Origin: Allohoeflea poritis | GTDB lineage: Bacteria > Pseudomonadota > Alphaproteobacteria > Rhizobiales > Rhizobiaceae | DNA length: 64,000 nucleotides | NCBI RefSeq assembly: GCF_027889715.1 | Contig: NZ_JAPJZH010000015.1 | Span: forward strand, 1-64,000 | Direction of reading: 5' to 3' | Part shown: positions 1 to 11,067 of the stretch, piece after piece | Position numbering within the stretch: position 1 is the first letter of the stretch | Layout of the letters: the number at the start of each line of letters is the position of its first letter | Position numbers and translations under genes: made by a program | The notes under the pieces: model-generated | Seen by the model: the letters and a program-made list of their open reading frames with translations, nothing else | Told to the model about the DNA's origin: nothing | The model's database searches: none

Positions 1-108
1 CCTGTTGCTCTCGGCAACAATGCCAGCATTGCGCTGCATTATGATATAGAGGCGCGAGAAGACTACGTCGATCAAACCGCCTTCGTAAAGTTCGGGAGAA
101 AACTCTGA
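1..108 (+). CDS. C-terminal end of a probable outer-membrane beta-barrel/autotransporter protein (partial)
   Basis: An open frame runs from the first base to a TGA at 106-108 and gives 35 residues ending in FVKFGRKL. Alternating hydrophobic and polar residues (SIALHYDIEA, then TAFVKFGRKL) look like the last two beta strands of an outer-membrane barrel. The residue before the terminal basic-hydrophobic motif is aromatic, as in many autotransporter ends. The remainder lies outside the window, so the family cannot be fixed. The following 189 bases up to pyrG hold nothing I can identify. Confidence 0.4.
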   Translation, partial: PVALGNNASIALHYDIEAREDYVDQTAFVKFGRKL

Positions 109-297
109 GGCCCAATTTCAGAATCCGTTCAGATAATGGCACACTGAAACAAGATCATTGGGTCGTTGCTGCACATGCGGCATTTGAGGATTGAGCGTCG
201 TGCGTCGCCGGGCAAAGTATAGCAGTCAAAGCTGCCCGATTCGTATCCCGCGTCGGCCGAAACTTAAAGCGGTCCCGAGCGAAAACGGGTCGGTTCT

Positions 298-1938
<1,641 letters not shown>

Positions 1939-2049
1939 TTACCGCGTTGTGACCGATTCCACCAGCCCCAAATCGATAGGCCGGTGTGTTTTTGACAAAT
2001 TTTTGCACAGGCAAATCAATCGACGGGGCGTAAGCCTGCCATGCACAGC

Positions 2050-2078
2050 AAAAACCGGCGGCGCTGGTTCGCCGCCGG
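2050..2078 (-). terminator. Rho-independent terminator after secG
   Basis: A perfect 9-bp stem (CCGGCGGCG at 2055-2063, CGCCGCCGG at 2070-2078, 6-nt loop) is followed on the minus strand by a run of five U (2050-2054). It sits 22 bases past the secG stop and about 120 bases before pyrG, and should end secG transcripts. Confidence 0.85.
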
Positions 2079-2100
2079 CTATCTTGTTCCGGGCTTTGTG

Positions 2101-2496
2101 TTACTGGCTCGTCGGGACCTGGGTATCACCCTCACCTGACGTCGCCGGCTGCGGGATATCGGCCGAACCGCTGTCGTCCGACGATGCGGGTGAGCCGCCG
2201 ATCTGGTCTAGAACCGACTGACCGCCGCTTGGCGATGTCTGTTCAATGCGGTCGAGAATATCCGTCGGGCTCGATTCGTAACGGGCATAGATCCCGAGCG
2301 CGATGGATGTTGCGAAGAAAGCGGCCGCGAGAATGCCCGTTGTGCGCGTCAACGCATCGGCCGCGCCGCGCGCCGACATGAGACCGCCTGAACCGCCGCC
2401 GATGCCAAGCGCCCCGCCCTCGGAGCGTTGCAGCAATACGACGCCGACCAGGGCGACCACGATCATGAGATGGATAACGATCAAAACCGTTTGCAT
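2101..2496 (-). CDS. secG: Preprotein translocase subunit SecG
   Basis: SecG is the small membrane subunit of the SecYEG export channel. The 131-residue protein has two transmembrane helices (about residues 3-20 and 53-72) flanking the conserved glycine-rich loop QRSEGGALGIGGG. A polar Ser/Pro/Asp-rich tail of about 55 residues follows, as is common in alphaproteobacteria. It lies between tpiA and pyrG on the same strand, with 123 bases to tpiA. The start ATG is preceded by a purine-rich stretch. Confidence 0.95.
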   Translation of the reverse strand: MQTVLIVIHLMIVVALVGVVLLQRSEGGALGIGGGSGGLMSARGAADALTRTTGILAAAFFATSIALGIYARYESSPTDILDRIEQTSPSGGQSVLDQIGGSPASSDDSGSADIPQPATSGEGDTQVPTSQ

Positions 2497-2619
2497 GGAT
2501 TACTGTTCCTGCCGTTCACGGCGAAATGGAAAATTCGCGGCTGTGTACACGAGGCTGGAACGCATTCCAACCCCCATCGCCATATCGCGCGCCCGCAGGC
2601 GTGACGATTTGGCGGCGCG

Positions 2620-3378
2620 TTACCGATATGCCTCACAAATGGCGAGGAAGTCGTCCGCTTTCAAGCTCGCGCCGCCGACCAGCGCGCCATCGACATTGTT
2701 GACACTCATCAACTCACCCGCATTGGCCGGCTTGACGGATCCGCCATAAAGCAGCCGCATGCCCGCGCCATCGCTTCCGAAACGGTCTTCCAGTTCCCGC
2801 CGCATGAAGGCATGCGCATCCTCCACATCCTGGGCGGTGGGCGTTACGCCAGTGCCGATCGCCCATACGGGCTCGTAAGCGATCACGGTATTTTGAGCGC
2901 TTGAGGCATCCGGTACGGATGCGTCGAGCTGTTTCTTCAGGACATCAAGCGTCTCTCCGGCATCACGCTCACCCTTCGTCTCTCCGATACACACAATGGC
3001 AATCAGGCCTTCCGCATGCACCGCTTCGGCCTTTTTCCGGACGATAGCGCTGCTTTCTCCATGATCGGTTCTGCGCTCGGAATGTCCGACGATGATATGC
3101 GTGGCGTTGGCATCGGCCAACATGGAGGCTGAAATATCTCCGGTATGCGCTCCCGAGGCCGCCCAGTGACAGTCCTGCCCGCCGATGCTCAGTCCGGTGT
3201 CCTGAACGGCTGCGGCGGCTAGGTAAACAAGCGTCGACGGCGGGCAGATCAGGGCATCGATCTTCTCGCTCAGCGCCGTATCGATCCCGCCCGCAATCGC
3301 GGCAATCTCACGCAGGGAATCCCGGTCGCCGTTCATCTTCCAGTTGCCCGCAACGAGCGGTCTGATACCAGGTGTCAT
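2620..3378 (-). CDS. tpiA: Triose-phosphate isomerase
   Basis: TpiA interconverts dihydroxyacetone phosphate and glyceraldehyde 3-phosphate. The 252-residue TIM barrel shows the substrate-binding GNWKMNG (Lys14), the catalytic His in VGHSERR and the catalytic Glu in [11 protein letters not shown], plus the phosphate loop LYGGSVKP. I start it at 3378 (GGAAAATTCG precedes the ATG). An in-frame 30-residue upstream extension is open but not TIM-like. It is transcribed away from the foldase gene at 3597. Confidence 0.97.
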   Translation of the reverse strand: MTPGIRPLVAGNWKMNGDRDSLREIAAIAGGIDTALSEKIDALICPPSTLVYLAAAAVQDTGLSIGGQDCHWAASGAHTGDISASMLADANATHIIVGHSERRTDHGESSAIVRKKAEAVHAEGLIAIVCIGETKGERDAGETLDVLKKQLDASVPDASSAQNTVIAYEPVWAIGTGVTPTAQDVEDAHAFMRRELEDRFGSDGAGMRLLYGGSVKPANAGELMSVNNVDGALVGGASLKADDFLAICEAYR

Positions 3379-3596
3379 CGAATTTTCCTTCCAGGTCCGT
3401 CGGACAATCTGACAGGGACCTACCAAATCCGCGCGATAAATCAATCGGCGCAACCAATGGCTCATCAAAAAGAGTTGCTCGGCGGGCGGTAACGCTCTGT
3501 GCCGTTCGGCCTTGCGGCGTCCGCAATCGATGCGTAAAACACGGCAAATACGGGAATTGGTCGAACAGACCTGTTGATGTTTTCTAGGGAGAATTC
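3379..3596. promoter_or_regulatory. Divergent promoter region tpiA / PpiD-like gene
   Basis: These 218 bases separate two divergently transcribed genes and must carry both promoters. I see a Shine-Dalgarno-like AGGGAGAATTC just before the ATG at 3597 but no recognisable operator and no further gene. Confidence 0.5.
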
Positions 3597-5489
3597 ATGC
3601 TCGACGCTCTTCGCAACAGTGCAAGATCCTGGGTCGTAAAGATATTCCTCATGATCCTGGTCCTGTCCTTCGGTGTCTGGGGGATCAGCGGCACAATCTT
3701 TCAGGGGGTCGGCAGCTCCGTCGTCACCGTCGGCGATACCAATGTGACGCCCAGCGATTTCCGTCTCGCCTATGATCGCCAGATATCGATGCTGTCGCGT
3801 CAGTTCGGGCAAAGACTGACACGCGAGCAGGCCCGCGCCATGGGCATCGAGAACCAGGTTCTGATCCAGGTCGCGATGAACGCCGCGCTGGACGAGCAGT
3901 CGCGCCACATGAATCTGGGACTTTCCGAAGACCGGCTGGCATCGCTGATCGCCGACGACCCTGCCTTTCAGGGTGTCGACGGCCGCTTCGACCGCACCAC
4001 ATTCGCCGCGCTGCTGCGCAACGCGAACATGACCGAGGAGGATTATATCCTCAGCCAGCAGAACGCTGCCGTCCGCACCCAGATCATCGAAGCGATATCG
4101 GACGGCTATGAAGCGCCGGCGACCCTGCTGAAAGCCGTGCATCAGTTCGACAATGAGGCGCGGACGCTGGACTATGTCGTCCTCGACCGTGACGCCATCG
4201 ACCCCGTCGCCGATCCGGCGGACGATGTTTTGAAGGCCTATTTCGAGGAACGCAAATCGACATACAGGGCGCCCGAATACCGCAAGATCGCCTATGTCAC
4301 TTTGCGGGCCAGCGACATCACCGACCCCTCGACGATCAGCGGGGAGTCCGTGCGGGCCGATTACGAGGCACGTATCGACCGGTACCGGACCCCGGAAACG
4401 AGAACCGTCGAACAACTGAGTTTCACCGACGAGACGGCCGCCAAGGCCGCCGCCGACAAAATTGCCGGCGGAGCAAGTTTCGAGGAGATCGTTGCGGCCG
4501 AGGGCAAAACCATGAGCGATGTGGCGCTCGGAACATTTGCGCGTGACACCATGCCAGATCCGTCTATCACCGAGGCCGCCTTTGCCATCGCCGCGGAAGG
4601 CGGAACGAGCGGTGTGGTCAACGGCGCCTTCGGCCCGGTCATCCTTCGCGCCAGCAAGATCACCCCCGAAACCACGGCAAGTCTTGATGAGGTCGGCGAC
4701 GAAATCCGCAACGAGCTTGCGCTCGTGGAAGCCGAAGCCATTCTCTTCGACGTGCATGACGCCTATGAAGACGCGCGCGCCGGCGGCGAAACGCTCGAGG
4801 AAGCAGCGCGGAAACAGAAGCTCACGCCCGTCATTGTGGAAGCGGTCGACCGTTCGGCACGCACGCCCGACGGCACCATCCTGCGCACTCTTCCCGAGTC
4901 GCAGGATCTTCTGGCCGAGGCGTTCGACACCGATATAGGCCTCGAATCCGCACCGTTGAACCTGAACGGCGAGGGTTTCCTCTGGTTCGAGGTTCAGGAC
5001 ATCATACCGTCCCGCGACCGCGAATTCGACGAAGTTCGCGACTGGGTTCTGGAAGACTGGAGACGTCAGCAGGAATCAGAGGCGCTTGGTGTATTGGCGA
5101 GCGCACTGCAGAAACGCGTCGAAGACGGCGAGGAACTGACCGCCGTCGCCGCCGACCAGGGTCTGGTCACGCAAACCAAGTATGACCTGAAGCGCCGCGA
5201 CGAGGATGCCGTCATCGGCTCTTCGGCGGTCAATGCTGCTTTTTCCGGACCGGACGGCCTAGTTGCCGTCGCCGATGATGCCAGCGGCACCGCGAAGATC
5301 CTGCTGCGGGTGTCGCAGGTAACGTCACCCCTGGCATCAAGCGGATCGGGACTGGCGCCTGGCGTGGAAACATCCCTGTCCCAGCGCATGGGCGATGACA
5401 TGCTCACCCAGGCAATCGGATTGATGCAGGAGGAATTCGGTGTTTCGTACAATCCGAATGTCGCCGATCTCGCTTTGTCAGAGTATTAG
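3597..5489 (+). CDS. PpiD/SurA-like membrane-anchored peptidylprolyl isomerase
   Basis: The 630-residue protein has one N-terminal membrane anchor (about residues 13-33, KIFLMILVLSFGVWG), then a SurA_N-type chaperone region (to about residue 170). A parvulin-like (PpiC) segment and a C-terminal extension follow. The topology is that of PpiD: inner-membrane anchored with a periplasmic foldase domain acting on exported proteins. It heads the plus-strand run with trpD only 12 bases downstream, so trpD probably shares its transcript. Whether the parvulin domain is catalytically active cannot be told from sequence alone. Confidence 0.88.
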   Translation: MLDALRNSARSWVVKIFLMILVLSFGVWGISGTIFQGVGSSVVTVGDTNVTPSDFRLAYDRQISMLSRQFGQRLTREQARAMGIENQVLIQVAMNAALDEQSRHMNLGLSEDRLASLIADDPAFQGVDGRFDRTTFAALLRNANMTEEDYILSQQNAAVRTQIIEAISDGYEAPATLLKAVHQFDNEARTLDYVVLDRDAIDPVADPADDVLKAYFEERKSTYRAPEYRKIAYVTLRASDITDPSTISGESVRADYEARIDRYRTPETRTVEQLSFTDETAAKAAADKIAGGASFEEIVAAEGKTMSDVALGTFARDTMPDPSITEAAFAIAAEGGTSGVVNGAFGPVILRASKITPETTASLDEVGDEIRNELALVEAEAILFDVHDAYEDARAGGETLEEAARKQKLTPVIVEAVDRSARTPDGTILRTLPESQDLLAEAFDTDIGLESAPLNLNGEGFLWFEVQDIIPSRDREFDEVRDWVLEDWRRQQESEALGVLASALQKRVEDGEELTAVAADQGLVTQTKYDLKRRDEDAVIGSSAVNAAFSGPDGLVAVADDASGTAKILLRVSQVTSPLASSGSGLAPGVETSLSQRMGDDMLTQAIGLMQEEFGVSYNPNVADLALSEY

Positions 5490-5501
5490 AGCGAACAGGC
5501 A

Positions 5502-6533
5502 ATGTCCGAACTCAAAGACTACATAGCGATCGCGGCGAGCGGGCAGCACCTGACGCGGCAACAGGCCGAGGAAGCCTTCGGCATCATGATGTCGGGCGAA
5601 GCCACGGCTGCGCAGATCGGCGGATTTCTCATGGCGCTGCGCGTGCGCGGCGAGAGCGTTGCCGAGATCACCGGCGCGGTCGCGACCATGCGCGACAAGA
5701 TGCTGCGCGTCGAGGCGCCGGATCACGCAGTCGACATCGTAGGCACGGGTGGCGACGCCTCGGGATCGTACAATGTATCGACCTGCGCTGCGCTGGTCGC
5801 AGCAGGCGCCGGCCTGACTGTGGCCAAGCACGGAAACCGCGCCCTGACGTCGAAATCGGGCGCGGCGGACACGCTTGTGGCTCTCGGCATTCACATCGAT
5901 CTTGATCCCGGCGGCATCGAGGCCTGTATCCGCGATGCCGGCATCGGCTTCATGTTCGCGCCCGGCCATCATTCGGCAATGCGCCATGTGGGCTCTGCCC
6001 GGGTGGAACTGGGAACACGCACCATCTTCAATCTGCTCGGTCCGCTCTCCAATCCGGCAAGCGTCAAGAAGCAGCTTCTCGGTGTGTTCGATCCGAGATG
6101 GTCGGAACCGATTGCCGAAGTGCTGAGGGATCTTGGATCGGAAACCGTCTGGGTCGTTCATGGCGACGGCCTCGATGAGATGACCACGACCGGTGTCACG
6201 CAGATCGTCGCGCTCGAAAACGGCGAGATTCGCAAGTTCGAAATCGCGCCCGACGCTTTCGGCCTGCAAGCCGTGACCATCGACAAGCTGAAGGGCGGCG
6301 ATGCGCAGCACAATGCGGCCGCGCTCCTGGATGTACTTCACGGCACAAAGGGCCCCTATCGCGATATCGTACTTCTGAACACCGCGGCATCGCTGGTCAT
6401 TGGCGGCGTCGCGGAAGATATCTCGGAAGGCATCGCGAAGGCCGAAGAAGCAATCGACAAAGGTGCAGCGAAAGCGGCGCTCGACGCGCTGGTAAAGACC
6501 TCCCAGGCGCACGCCAAAGAACCCGACGAATGA
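5502..6533 (+). CDS. trpD: Anthranilate phosphoribosyltransferase
   Basis: TrpD joins anthranilate to PRPP, the second step of tryptophan synthesis. The 343 residues carry the pyrophosphate-binding [14 protein letters not shown], the anthranilate-site [17 protein letters not shown] and the Mg-binding DGLDE. Its stop overlaps the trpC ATG by 4 bases (ATGA), which suggests translational coupling. No trpE or trpG is present nearby. Confidence 0.97.
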   Translation: MSELKDYIAIAASGQHLTRQQAEEAFGIMMSGEATAAQIGGFLMALRVRGESVAEITGAVATMRDKMLRVEAPDHAVDIVGTGGDASGSYNVSTCAALVAAGAGLTVAKHGNRALTSKSGAADTLVALGIHIDLDPGGIEACIRDAGIGFMFAPGHHSAMRHVGSARVELGTRTIFNLLGPLSNPASVKKQLLGVFDPRWSEPIAEVLRDLGSETVWVVHGDGLDEMTTTGVTQIVALENGEIRKFEIAPDAFGLQAVTIDKLKGGDAQHNAAALLDVLHGTKGPYRDIVLLNTAASLVIGGVAEDISEGIAKAEEAIDKGAAKAALDALVKTSQAHAKEPDE

Positions 6534-7327
6534 CCGATATCCTCAAGAAGATCGAGACATACAAGCGCGAAGAGATCGCCGCCGCGAAAAGCGCCGCGCC
6601 TCTGGCCGAGATCAAGGACCGCATCGCAGACGTCGAACCGCCCCGCGGTTTTCTGAATGCGCTGGAGCAAAAAAGCAGAACGGGCAATTACGGTCTGATT
6701 GCTGAAATCAAGAAGGCCAGCCCGTCCAAAGGACTGATCCGCGCCGATTTCGACCCACCGTCTCTGGCCCGCGCCTATGAGGTCGGCGGCGCTACCTGCC
6801 TATCGGTCCTGACGGACAGCCCGTCCTTTCAGGGCGCTCCGGAATTCCTGACCGACGCCCGGGGCGAGACCCACCTGCCGGCGCTGCGCAAGGATTTCAT
6901 GTTCGAGCCCTATCAGGTGTTCGAGGCACGCTCCTGGGGAGCCGACGCCATTTTGATCATCATGGCATCGTTGAGCGATGATGACGCGCGGGCGATTGAA
7001 GACGCGGCGTTCGAACTTGGCATGGACGCGCTGATCGAAGTGCATGACGAGGCGGAAGTGGAACGGGCCCTGCGCCTGAATTCGCGCCTGCTCGGCGTCA
7101 ACAACCGCAACCTGCGCACATTCGAGGTCAGCCTCGAGACGAGCGAGAGACTGGCCGGCTTGGTACCGGATGACCGGCTGCTTGTCGGCGAAAGCGGCAT
7201 ATTCACCCACGAGGACTGCAAGCGGCTCGCGAAGTCCGGCATCACCTCCTTCCTCGTCGGCGAAAGCCTGATGCGCCAGGACGATGTCGCGACGGCGACC
7301 CGCATGCTTCTGACTGGTAAAGACTAA
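6530..7327 (+). CDS. trpC: Indole-3-glycerol-phosphate synthase
   Basis: TrpC closes the indole ring on CdRP in tryptophan synthesis. The 265-residue barrel has the catalytic lysine motifs [10 protein letters not shown] and LRKDFM, followed by [11 protein letters not shown]-like and GESGIFT phosphate-binding segments. It is a monofunctional TrpC (no TrpF fusion). It overlaps trpD by 4 bases and lies 9 bases before moaC. Confidence 0.97.
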   Translation: MTDILKKIETYKREEIAAAKSAAPLAEIKDRIADVEPPRGFLNALEQKSRTGNYGLIAEIKKASPSKGLIRADFDPPSLARAYEVGGATCLSVLTDSPSFQGAPEFLTDARGETHLPALRKDFMFEPYQVFEARSWGADAILIIMASLSDDDARAIEDAAFELGMDALIEVHDEAEVERALRLNSRLLGVNNRNLRTFEVSLETSERLAGLVPDDRLLVGESGIFTHEDCKRLAKSGITSFLVGESLMRQDDVATATRMLLTGKD

Positions 7328-7336
7328 GGCTCCGAG

Positions 7337-7834
7337 ATGTCCAGTGACAGCAAACTGACCCATATCGGCGAAGACGGTGCCGCCAACATGGTCGATGTCG
7401 GCGGCAAGGCCGACACGGAACGTGTTGCCGTGGCGGAAGGATTCGTCAAAATGGCGCCGCAGACGCTGACGCTGATCCGCGACGGCGATGCGAAGAAAGG
7501 CGACGTCATCGGTGTTGCGCGGCTGGCCGGCATTATGGGCGCCAAGCGGACCTCCGACCTCATCCCGCTTTGCCACCCGCTCATGCTCTCAAAGGTCTCG
7601 GTCGACATTTCCGAAGAACCGGATCTGCCCGGCCTGCGTGTCGAGGTCATGGCAAAGCTGTCCGGCAAGACCGGTGTCGAGATGGAGGCGCTGACGGCCG
7701 TTTCCGTTGCCTGCCTGACCATCTATGACATGGCAAAGGCGGCCGACAAGGCGATGGAAATCACAGGCATCCGGCTCGTATCCAAGACCGGCGGCAAATC
7801 CGGCGCATGGCAGCGCGACGGGGACACGGCCTGA
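7337..7834 (+). CDS. moaC: Cyclic pyranopterin monophosphate synthase MoaC
   Basis: MoaC converts the MoaA product into cyclic pyranopterin monophosphate in molybdenum cofactor synthesis. The 165-residue protein shows [11 protein letters not shown] and [13 protein letters not shown], the conserved active-site stretches. Its TGA overlaps the moeA ATG (TGATG). The pairing with moeA matters here because a molybdenum hydroxylase is encoded further along in this window. Confidence 0.97.
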   Translation: MSSDSKLTHIGEDGAANMVDVGGKADTERVAVAEGFVKMAPQTLTLIRDGDAKKGDVIGVARLAGIMGAKRTSDLIPLCHPLMLSKVSVDISEEPDLPGLRVEVMAKLSGKTGVEMEALTAVSVACLTIYDMAKAADKAMEITGIRLVSKTGGKSGAWQRDGDTA

Positions 7835-9069
7835 TGTCGCTGCTTCCCGTCGACGAAGCGCGAACACGTATTCTGGCGGATGTCGAACCCATCGGCGATA
7901 CGGAACAGGTGCCGCTGGCAACGGCCATCGGCCGGCGTCTTGCGCAGGATGTGACGGCCATCCGCTCACAGCCCCCCTTCCCCGCCTCGGCCATGGATGG
8001 ATATGCGGTCCGTTCTGCCGACACGGATACGCCGCCGCGCGATCTGGAGGTCATCGGCGAAGCGCCGGCCGGCCACGGCTTTCCGGGCAAGATCGGTCCG
8101 GGTCAGGCGGTGCGCATCTTCACCGGCGCGCCGGTGCCCGAAGGTGCCGATGCCATCGTCATCCAGGAGGACACCGAGCGCCCCGACAACCGCACCGTCA
8201 AAGTCGGCATCACGGTTCCAGGCGGAAATTATGTCCGCCCCGAAGGATTGGATTTTGCACGCGGCGACGTCGTGCTTCGCGCCGGCCAGTTGCTCGACGC
8301 CGGCCGCATCACCGTCGCCGCCGCGATGAACTTTCCGCAATTGCCGGTCAAGCGGCAGCCCCATGTCGCCATCCTCGCCACGGGAGACGAACTCGTGGCG
8401 CCGGGCGGTGAGCCGGGCATGGACCAGATCATCGCCTCGAACGGATTCGGCGTCCGGTCCATTGTTGAAGCGGATGGCGCAACTGTCACCGATCTCGGTA
8501 TCGCCGAGGACCGGCAGGAGGTGATCGAAACCGCCATTGAACGCGCGATCGCCGAAAAGGCGGATATACTGGTGACGCTCGGCGGCGCCTCCGTCGGCAA
8601 ACACGACCTAGTGCAGTCGGCATTGGTCGCACGGGGCATGGCGCTGGATTTCTGGCGCATCGCCATGCGGCCGGGCAAACCCCTGATGTACGGAAAACTC
8701 GGCGCGCTGCACGTGCTCGGCCTGCCCGGTAATCCGGTCTCCAGCCTGGTGTGCAGCCACCTCTTCCTGCGCCCGCTGATCGCCCGCCTGTCGGGCAGCA
8801 GCGAGGTGGACCCGCACCGTGACGCAGTGCTTGGCCGCGATATCGCCGCGAACGACCGAAGACAGGATTACCTTCGCGCCAAGCTCGAAAAATTGGCGGA
8901 TGGAACGCTCGTCGCGACGCCCTTCGACAAGCAGGATTCCTCGATGACCCGAATATTCGCCGAATCCGACTGCCTCGTCATCCGCGCCCCTCACGCGCAA
9001 GGCGCAAAGGCCGGGGACACGTGCCGCATTTACCTGCTGCGGGAGCCGGCGCTCAGCGCTGCCCCTTGA
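7834..9069 (+). CDS. moeA: Molybdopterin molybdenumtransferase MoeA
   Basis: MoeA inserts molybdate into adenylylated molybdopterin, the last step of Moco synthesis. The 411-residue protein has the typical segments SAMDGYAVR, ATGDELV, GGASVGKHD and LPGNPVSS. I take the ATG that overlaps the moaC stop; a 9-codon upstream extension lies within moaC. The 3' end overlaps the end of the convergent permease gene by 17 bases. This is the last core gene before the accessory region. Confidence 0.97.
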   Translation: MSLLPVDEARTRILADVEPIGDTEQVPLATAIGRRLAQDVTAIRSQPPFPASAMDGYAVRSADTDTPPRDLEVIGEAPAGHGFPGKIGPGQAVRIFTGAPVPEGADAIVIQEDTERPDNRTVKVGITVPGGNYVRPEGLDFARGDVVLRAGQLLDAGRITVAAAMNFPQLPVKRQPHVAILATGDELVAPGGEPGMDQIIASNGFGVRSIVEADGATVTDLGIAEDRQEVIETAIERAIAEKADILVTLGGASVGKHDLVQSALVARGMALDFWRIAMRPGKPLMYGKLGALHVLGLPGNPVSSLVCSHLFLRPLIARLSGSSEVDPHRDAVLGRDIAANDRRQDYLRAKLEKLADGTLVATPFDKQDSSMTRIFAESDCLVIRAPHAQGAKAGDTCRIYLLREPALSAAP

Positions 9070-9994
9070 ACCAGGGCTGCAACAGGGCGCGTGGATAGTC
9101 CGCGCCGCGCGCGGCGATCACCAGAGCGATGATCGACAGGATGTAAGGCATCATCAGGAATACCTGCGACGGCACCAGCGCGCCGACTTCCGTCTGCAGG
9201 CGCACCTGGAGCGCATCGAACGCACCGAAAAGCAACGCGCCGATAAGGGCCTTGCCGGGCCGCCAGCTCGCGAAGATCACAAGGGCGATGCAGATCCAGC
9301 CGCGACCATTGATCATTCCGAAGAAAAAGGCGTCGAAGGCGGACATGGTCAAAAACGCACCACCCAGCGCCATGAGCGCCGAACCGGCCACGATGGCGCC
9401 GATCCGCAACCCGTAAACCGAAAGGCCCTGTGCATCGACACTGCTCGGATTGTCGCCGACAGCTTTGATCGCAACACCCAGCGGCGTCCGGTTGAGCACA
9501 TACCACACGACAGCCACCATCAGCAGCGCCAACCATGTCAGCGCCGTCTGCTGGAACAATACCGGCCCGACGAAAGGCAGATCCGACAGAATCGGGACGT
9601 CGAGCGGCCGGAACGGCTCGATCCGCGGCGGCGACGAGACGTTGGGCAATGCCGTCCGATAGGTAAAATAGCTCACCGACGTGGCGAAGAGCGTCACGCC
9701 CAGCCCCGAAACGTGCTGGGACAATCCGAGCGGCACGGTCAGCAGCGCATGGATGAAGCCGAAGAACCCGCCGGCCAGCGCGGCCACGAGCACGCCGCCC
9801 CAGAGCCCTGCCCCCAGCCAGACCGCCATCCAGCCGGACATCGCGCCGGCAACGAAGATGCCCTCGATGCCGAGGTTGAGAACGCCGGCCCGCTCGCAGA
9901 TCAGGGCGCCCAGAACGCCGAAGATCAGCGGCGTCGCGATACGCAGGCTCGCCGCCCAGAAGGATTCGGTGAACACGATCTGGAGAATATCCAT
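9053..9994 (-). CDS. ABC transporter permease, BMP/nucleoside type (second permease)
   Basis: This 313-residue integral membrane protein of the BPD_transp_2 family has 8-10 hydrophobic segments and begins ILQIVFTESFWAASLRIATP. The segment ERAGVLNLGIEGIFVAGA is the conserved EAA-like loop of permeases that work with BMP-family binding proteins. I start it at 9994, where the ATG overlaps the stop of the upstream permease (ATGA); a 139-codon upstream open extension is out-of-frame shadow. The 3' end overlaps moeA by 17 bases. Substrate is unknown; relatives import nucleosides or purines. Confidence 0.92.
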   Translation of the reverse strand: MDILQIVFTESFWAASLRIATPLIFGVLGALICERAGVLNLGIEGIFVAGAMSGWMAVWLGAGLWGGVLVAALAGGFFGFIHALLTVPLGLSQHVSGLGVTLFATSVSYFTYRTALPNVSSPPRIEPFRPLDVPILSDLPFVGPVLFQQTALTWLALLMVAVVWYVLNRTPLGVAIKAVGDNPSSVDAQGLSVYGLRIGAIVAGSALMALGGAFLTMSAFDAFFFGMINGRGWICIALVIFASWRPGKALIGALLFGAFDALQVRLQTEVGALVPSQVFLMMPYILSIIALVIAARGADYPRALLQPWFKGQR

Positions 9995-11067
9995 CAGGCG
10001 CCTCCCGCCGAAACGCGTGTCCGCACGATCCGGAATCGCGCAAAGAATCCACCGACGAGAACGCAAAGCAGGGACATCGAAACCACCAGATCCGCCAGAT
10101 AGGACGAAACGCCCATGGCACGGCTCATACTGTCCGCACCGACAAAGACCGACGCGATGAACAACGCCGACAGCACGACACCGGCCGGTGACAAACCGGC
10201 CAGCATCGCCACAACAATGCCCGTATAGCCAAACCCGGGCGACAGATCCGCGGTCAGATAGCCTTTCAGCCCGGCAACCTCGCTGACGCCCGCGAGACCC
10301 GCGAGCGCGCCGGAGACGATCGCAACGCTGAACAGCAGACGGTTGACCCCGATCCCCGCATGCCTGGCTGCCGACGCATTCTCGCCGACCGCCCTCAGCC
10401 TGAAACCCCATACGGATCGCACCAGCATGAACTGCGCGATGACCGCGGCGACAATCGCCAGCACCAGACCCGAATGCACCCGCATCCTGTCAATCAGCGT
10501 CGGCAGCATGCCCTGATCGAGGATCGGCGGGCTCTGCGGCCAACCGAGCCCCATCGGATCCTTTATCGGACCTTCCAGCATCATCTGCAGGAAAATCAGA
10601 ATGATGAAATTCAGCAGCAGCGTGGTCACAACTTCGTCGGCGCCGAACCGCGTTCTCAAAAATGTGGGCAGCGCCATTCCCGCCGCGCCGGCGGCGGCGC
10701 CGCAAAGGATGATCAGCGGCAACAGGAAAATTCCCGGAATATCGAAAAGCCCCGTGCCGACGGCAATGGCCGCCATGGCGCCGAGATAAAGCTGGCCCTC
10801 AGCGCCGATATTCCAGAGCCTGGCGCGAAAGGCGACGGCCGCCGCCAGCCCGGTGAATATCAGCGGGGTGGCGCGCGTCAGCATTTCCGAGAAAGCGAAG
10901 ATCGAGCCGAAGACACCGCTGAACATCTCCCCGTAGGCCGTCACGACATTGGCACCCGCCGATGCCAGCGGAATAGCTGCCAGCGCCAGTGCGACAACGG
11001 CGGAAAGAACGGGAACGCCGTATCTCAGGAGAGGACCGCTGTCCTGGCGTGGCTCAATGCGTATCAT
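9994..11067 (-). CDS. ABC transporter permease, BMP/nucleoside type (first permease)
   Basis: The 357-residue protein has about ten transmembrane segments and belongs to the same permease family as its downstream partner. RARLWNIGAEGQLYLGAMAA is the conserved family loop. Its start overlaps the end of the ATPase gene by 4 bases and its stop overlaps the next permease, so the three genes are translationally coupled and probably form one importer with the binding protein at 12647-13639. Confidence 0.92.
   Translation of the reverse strand: MIRIEPRQDSGPLLRYGVPVLSAVVALALAAIPLASAGANVVTAYGEMFSGVFGSIFAFSEMLTRATPLIFTGLAAAVAFRARLWNIGAEGQLYLGAMAAIAVGTGLFDIPGIFLLPLIILCGAAAGAAGMALPTFLRTRFGADEVVTTLLLNFIILIFLQMMLEGPIKDPMGLGWPQSPPILDQGMLPTLIDRMRVHSGLVLAIVAAVIAQFMLVRSVWGFRLRAVGENASAARHAGIGVNRLLFSVAIVSGALAGLAGVSEVAGLKGYLTADLSPGFGYTGIVVAMLAGLSPAGVVLSALFIASVFVGADSMSRAMGVSSYLADLVVSMSLLCVLVGGFFARFRIVRTRVSAGGA

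Noticed and set aside
3465-4757. 430-codon minus-strand open frame over the PpiD-like gene
   Set aside because: Antisense to a well-supported gene; the product is Arg/Gly/Asp-rich with no domain.
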